A DNA stretch of 8,288 nt, from positions 1 to 8,288 of the forward strand of contig JAGCEE010000145.1 of the NCBI GenBank assembly GCA_017650795.1, read 5' to 3'. This DNA comes from Clostridia bacterium. GTDB taxonomy: Bacteria; Bacillota; Clostridia; Christensenellales; UBA1242. The translations under genes were made by a program, and so were the position numbers. This document shows positions 5,165 to 8,288 of the stretch, piece after piece (within the stretch, counting starts at the first letter, position 1; every line of letters begins with the position of its first letter). A model generated the notes under the pieces. It was given only the letters and a program-made list of their open reading frames with translations, made no database searches and was not told the origin of the DNA.

Positions 5165-7393
5165 TTAAATATTATCAAAGCTTACTATGCCAACCACCGA
5201 ATTACCCTTTACTATGCGAACCTCCGAATTACCCGTCGTTAAATCATAATTTTCGGTTTTTATAGTTAAATCCGCATAACTGAATAAACCATCATTTCCT
5301 ACAAATTTAGATGAAATAGTCTTTGCGGATTCACTCGAAATAATATATTTGCCATAGTATATATAAATCTCATCCGCCTTAACCTTATCTTCAATTAGTC
5401 CAGAAGTACTGCTTATTTTAATTACCCTATAAGCATATGATGATGTATTTATTGCAGCACCAACAAATAATCCAAAGAATATTTGTTCATCAAAAATCAT
5501 ATTTACGGTAGAATTATAGCCAGCTTCGCTTACAAATTGTGCATAGAAGAATTCATCAAATTCATTTCCATTTTCATGAATATATTTTTTGTGTGAGACA
5601 AAGTTTATCTTAATATCTATTAACTCTACATCATTATTTTTATTGGTTTCAACCAATCCAATAATACCCCCAACATAATTACCACCAGTTATAATTAGCC
5701 CAGTCTCTACTTCGGAGGTATCTATGCCATCGTTATCTTTTCTCATTTGACCAATAGATATATTTTTAATCGTCCCCGATTTTGCATATCCAACAACACC
5801 ACCAACATATTTAACAACATATGGGTTTAATATATTGTCATATGCACATCCGTTTTTGGTTGCTCCCTCTGCCTTAAATCCGTATCTACCAGAGAATGCT
5901 GCTCCCATTACACTATAACCTGTATCTGACCTAACATTGTTTATTTCTCCTGCAAGCATAATTCCAGCAATACCACCAACTGCCACAGGCATAACTGTTT
6001 CTACATTAAATAAATTTTTGAGTACTATATCTGAACTAATATCAATATTCGAAATAGTTCCACTGTTTTCACCGGTTAACATACCACCAAATGCTAGTGC
6101 AGAAACCATGTTTTCATATGAGTTCATGTTTAGTTGTACCCCGTCAACAGATGCAAACGAACCAATTCCACCAAATAATAGTCCACAAATCACACCAAAC
6201 ACCTTAGCAGATTTTCCAACAGATATATCTTTGGCTTCTGTAATTCCTCCAATATAGCCAGCTATTGCTCCCGCATATGAAACTGTGCTCTTTCTATTTT
6301 CTTTTTCTTGATATAGCGCTGTTTGCATTATTTTTGAAGGTTTATCTTTATTCTCTAAGACTTCAGAAGAATACCTTGTTGACCTAACAACCATATTAGA
6401 ATAAATATTTCTTAAATAATTTGCACCAATCGTCCTTCCAAACAATCCACCAACTATGTTGTTTCCAACTATAACTGTGTTTTCGTTATCAACTGAAATG
6501 TTATAAATGCAAGCATTAGCTAATGTTCCAGCAAGCCCACCAACAAAATTGCAGTTAGGTAAATTTATATAATATGGATGCAAGTTTACATTCTTAATTA
6601 CCGACTGCTCGGCAACAGTAGAACCTATTGTGCCAAAATATCCACCCGAAGCATATGCAATACTGCTGTTGATTGCATAATTAGATATGCTTAGATTGTT
6701 TCCTTCAAAGTATGCTATAAGCGTTCTATTAAACAAACTGCTTGAATATATGCCTTCTGAAATATAATCTATATCGCATATTAAACGATAGTATTCTTTT
6801 TTATTTTTTAAATTTTGTGCCAAATATTGTTCTAAGTCACTAGCCTCTGCAATTAAGTATGGATTTTTTGCCGTACCCGGTAGGAGCAATGTAGAAGATG
6901 ATGTATAAACATATCCATTACTATCTGCTCTATAATTTTTATCCCAATCCAAAGTATACCTGGATGTAGCTATAATATTTGCAGAAACAAGTTGAAGCCT
7001 ATTAGAAACAAACTTTTGCTCAACAGGAATTTCACTATCTACATCATATACTTCAAATCCATTCGCTGATAGAGAATATGGTTTTGAATTATCTGTCACT
7101 ATTTCGCTTTCGGAATTTTTAACATAGAACCAAACACCATTTATTGGACTATTTTTATTATCGCTAACCAAAAAGTTTGCAAAAACACTATCATAACTAC
7201 TAAATTCTTTTAGAGATAGTGGTTTTACGTTTGTTATTTTTGACTTGTAATTACCACCATCTAAAATATAATTATTCTCCGATGTTCCGTAGTTTATTAC
7301 TTCTTTTTGAATAGCAAAATAGCAATCTTCAAATACTGCTGATTCATCATAAGTTATTACAAATGCAGATTTAATTGTGTTATTGCTTTCCAT
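5165..7393 (-). pseudogene. GLUG-repeat beta-helix surface-type protein, apparently 5'-truncated
   Basis: A 742-residue protein of the GLUG-repeat type: predicted beta-solenoid proteins usually secreted or surface-displayed, of unknown exact role (adhesion or matrix binding is often suggested). Residues 173-240 look like a typical block opening, with NPYLIAEASDLEQYL, then YYRLICDIDY, then YFEGNNLSISNYAI. Glycine-rich repeats such as VGGLAG and VGGVVG follow from about 249 to 582. The C-terminal 150 residues show no LPxTG motif, membrane helix or SLH repeat. The N-terminus is wrong for this class: no signal peptide, no ribosome binding site before ATG 7393, and residues 1-172 read like the middle of an earlier block (FEDCYF, INGVWFYV). 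The frame is open upstream only to TGA at 7427-7429, inside the neighbouring gene. I infer loss of the 5' part; a complete cytoplasmic protein is the less likely alternative. Codon usage matches the genes to its left. Confidence 0.7.
5648..6652 (-). repeat. Degenerate GLUG-type repeats within the 5165-7393 gene
   Basis: This stretch encodes residues about 248-582. Glycine motifs recur every 30-60 residues: GGYFGTIG (250), VGGLAGTL (284), VGGLFGRT (314), YAGAIAGY (373), VICGLLFGG (401), FGGMLTG (435), VGGIAGIM (472), VGGVVGYA (530) and VGGIIGLV (574). Several are followed by a strand such as GTISNIDIS (445) or GTIKNISIG (540). The repetition is at the protein level; the DNA copies are diverged, which suggests an old repeat array rather than recent duplication. 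Confidence 0.75.
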
Positions 7394-7419
7394 TTTAGAA
7401 AGTGAATAAACTCTCTTTA

Positions 7420-8288
7420 TTATTTTTCATTAAGAATTAGATTTGTGGATGGTTTGCCATCATAAACTTTTCCGTCGGCACGGTAGTATTCAATTTGTTT
7501 TGAATCGTCTGATTTTGTAAGTTCAATGCGGAAAATATCACCTTGATTAACTATAGTCGGATAGTTTGAATAGTAGTTATAATTTTTTTTGTGTTTGAGT
7601 TTTTTTAATGTTTCATCAGGATTTTCAATTCGCCAGAATCTCCAGGATTTATAACCTTCCCAGCCGGAAATCTTTTTTTCACCAAAATAAGTTGCTTTGT
7701 AAGATTTTTCTTTAATTATAAAATATTCAGTTCCTAAAGGTGGCATAATATTAGAGTATAAGGAGAAATTGGAGATATCATAATCTTCTATACTTATATC
7801 ATTATAATTGTTTCTGATTTGTGCAATCATAGAAGGAACCTTGCCAGTGGAATCCACCAAATAAACTGTATGGGCACTTCCATAAATACCCATGATTATT
7901 TCGTTTTCTGGTAAAGAATCAAAATCTCTTATAAAATTGCCGGCTAAATAATTTTCTCTGATTGAATCATCATGGTATTTTTTATAGTGCTTAGCCTGTT
8001 CGATATTTTCGAGTACAAGTTTATATTCCATGCTGTCTGTTAAACCTTTTTCTTCAAGCTGTTGCAGTAACAGTGAATCAGTTGTACCGGGGCGAGGACC
8101 AACATCTGTACCGTGGAAAATTGTTTCAGGGCATGTACGTTTTATGTTTTTATAAAAATCAAGATTATCCTGATTGTATGCAATAGAGCCTTTCCAGTTT
8201 TCGTAAATCTGCATTAAAAGAGAATCATCGTCATCTTTCATCCATTCATTTAAGAGTTGTCCAGTTGAATAATCATATTCAATAAATA
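7420..8288 (-). CDS. Hypothetical protein, erythromycin-esterase/ChaN-like, 5' end outside window
   Basis: The 3' part of a gene that runs off the right edge. The frame is open to the last base, adding FIEYDYSTGQLLNEW before the first visible ATG at 8241, so that Met is internal; 288 residues are visible. The pattern resembles the erythromycin esterase / ChaN-Tiki fold superfamily: EYDYSTGQLLNEWM (like E-x-x-x-x-x-G-x-x-LN), KGSIAYNQDNLDFYKNI, HGTDVG (like G-x-D), a long helix ending SIRENYLAGNF (like R-x-x-x-MAxN), then IIMGIYGSAHT with a possible catalytic His (like HNAHV). The last 110 residues are an aromatic-rich tail I do not recognise. The substrate is unknown and resistance is not implied. 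Codon usage (CGT/CGC, CTG, CAG, CCC) differs from the AGA/ATA/TTA-rich genes to the left, suggesting another origin. It ends in TAA, 26 bases before the GLUG gene. Confidence 0.5.
   Translation of the reverse strand, partial: FIEYDYSTGQLLNEWMKDDDDSLLMQIYENWKGSIAYNQDNLDFYKNIKRTCPETIFHGTDVGPRPGTTDSLLLQQLEEKGLTDSMEYKLVLENIEQAKHYKKYHDDSIRENYLAGNFIRDFDSLPENEIIMGIYGSAHTVYLVDSTGKVPSMIAQIRNNYNDISIEDYDISNFSLYSNIMPPLGTEYFIIKEKSYKATYFGEKKISGWEGYKSWRFWRIENPDETLKKLKHKKNYNYYSNYPTIVNQGDIFRIELTKSDDSKQIEYYRADGKVYDGKPSTNLILNEK

Noticed and set aside
5937..6257. Open frame on the plus strand rich in Pro, Ile and Ser
   Set aside because: It is the antisense of the glycine-rich GLUG repeats (Gly codons read as Pro or Ser backwards) and has no ribosome binding site.

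Overview
The window is strongly AT-rich and its gene content points to a low-GC Gram-positive, Clostridia-like bacterium. The markers are SpoVG, a two-copy DUF1540 cysteine-rich protein, a zinc-type L31, the rplI/walJ/htrA neighbourhood known from Bacillota, AGGAG/AGGTGA ribosome binding sites and sigma-A-type promoters. AGA/AGG, ATA and TTA codons dominate up to about position 7400. I cannot name a genus; an uncultured gut-type Clostridia lineage would fit.

Layout. Positions 67-2429 (minus strand) hold rplI, then walJ (YycJ metallo-hydrolase) overlapping it by one base, then an intrinsic terminator, then a separately expressed htrA-like lipoprotein serine protease with one PDZ domain. This resembles the Bacillus rplI ... 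walRKHIJ-htrC region, but dnaB/dnaC, purA and walRKHI are missing between the genes. Divergent from rplI is a DUF1540 gene (2488-2802, plus strand) with no visible Shine-Dalgarno site. It converges on rpmE (L31, minus strand) across a perfect palindrome that can terminate both transcripts. murC (3197-4582, minus) and spoVG (4708-4974, plus) are divergent, and spoVG has a clear promoter, ribosome binding site and terminator. Positions 5165-7393 (minus) encode a GLUG-type repeat protein that lacks a signal peptide, a ribosome binding site and a natural-looking N-terminus. The right edge (7420-8288, minus) holds the 3' part of an erythromycin-esterase/ChaN-like hypothetical protein with visibly different codon usage.

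Two observations stand out. First, walJ ends at TAG after 241 codons, but the same frame continues for 20 codons of sequence resembling the expected conserved C-terminus of the family, then TAA, then a terminator. It is the only TAG among the nine gene ends seen here, so it is a nonsense mutation, an amber readthrough or recoding event, or a base error. Second, the GLUG gene begins abruptly in mid-domain at about 7394-7430, exactly where codon usage changes. That suggests a 5'-truncated gene joined to unrelated DNA by rearrangement, transfer or assembly chimera.

The rest is housekeeping: translation (L9, L31), cell-wall synthesis and homeostasis (MurC, WalJ, HtrA) and regulation (SpoVG). I saw no tRNA, rRNA, CRISPR array, insertion sequence or origin, and no stretch over 300 bases lacks a gene. 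I did not find a convincing new multi-gene system.
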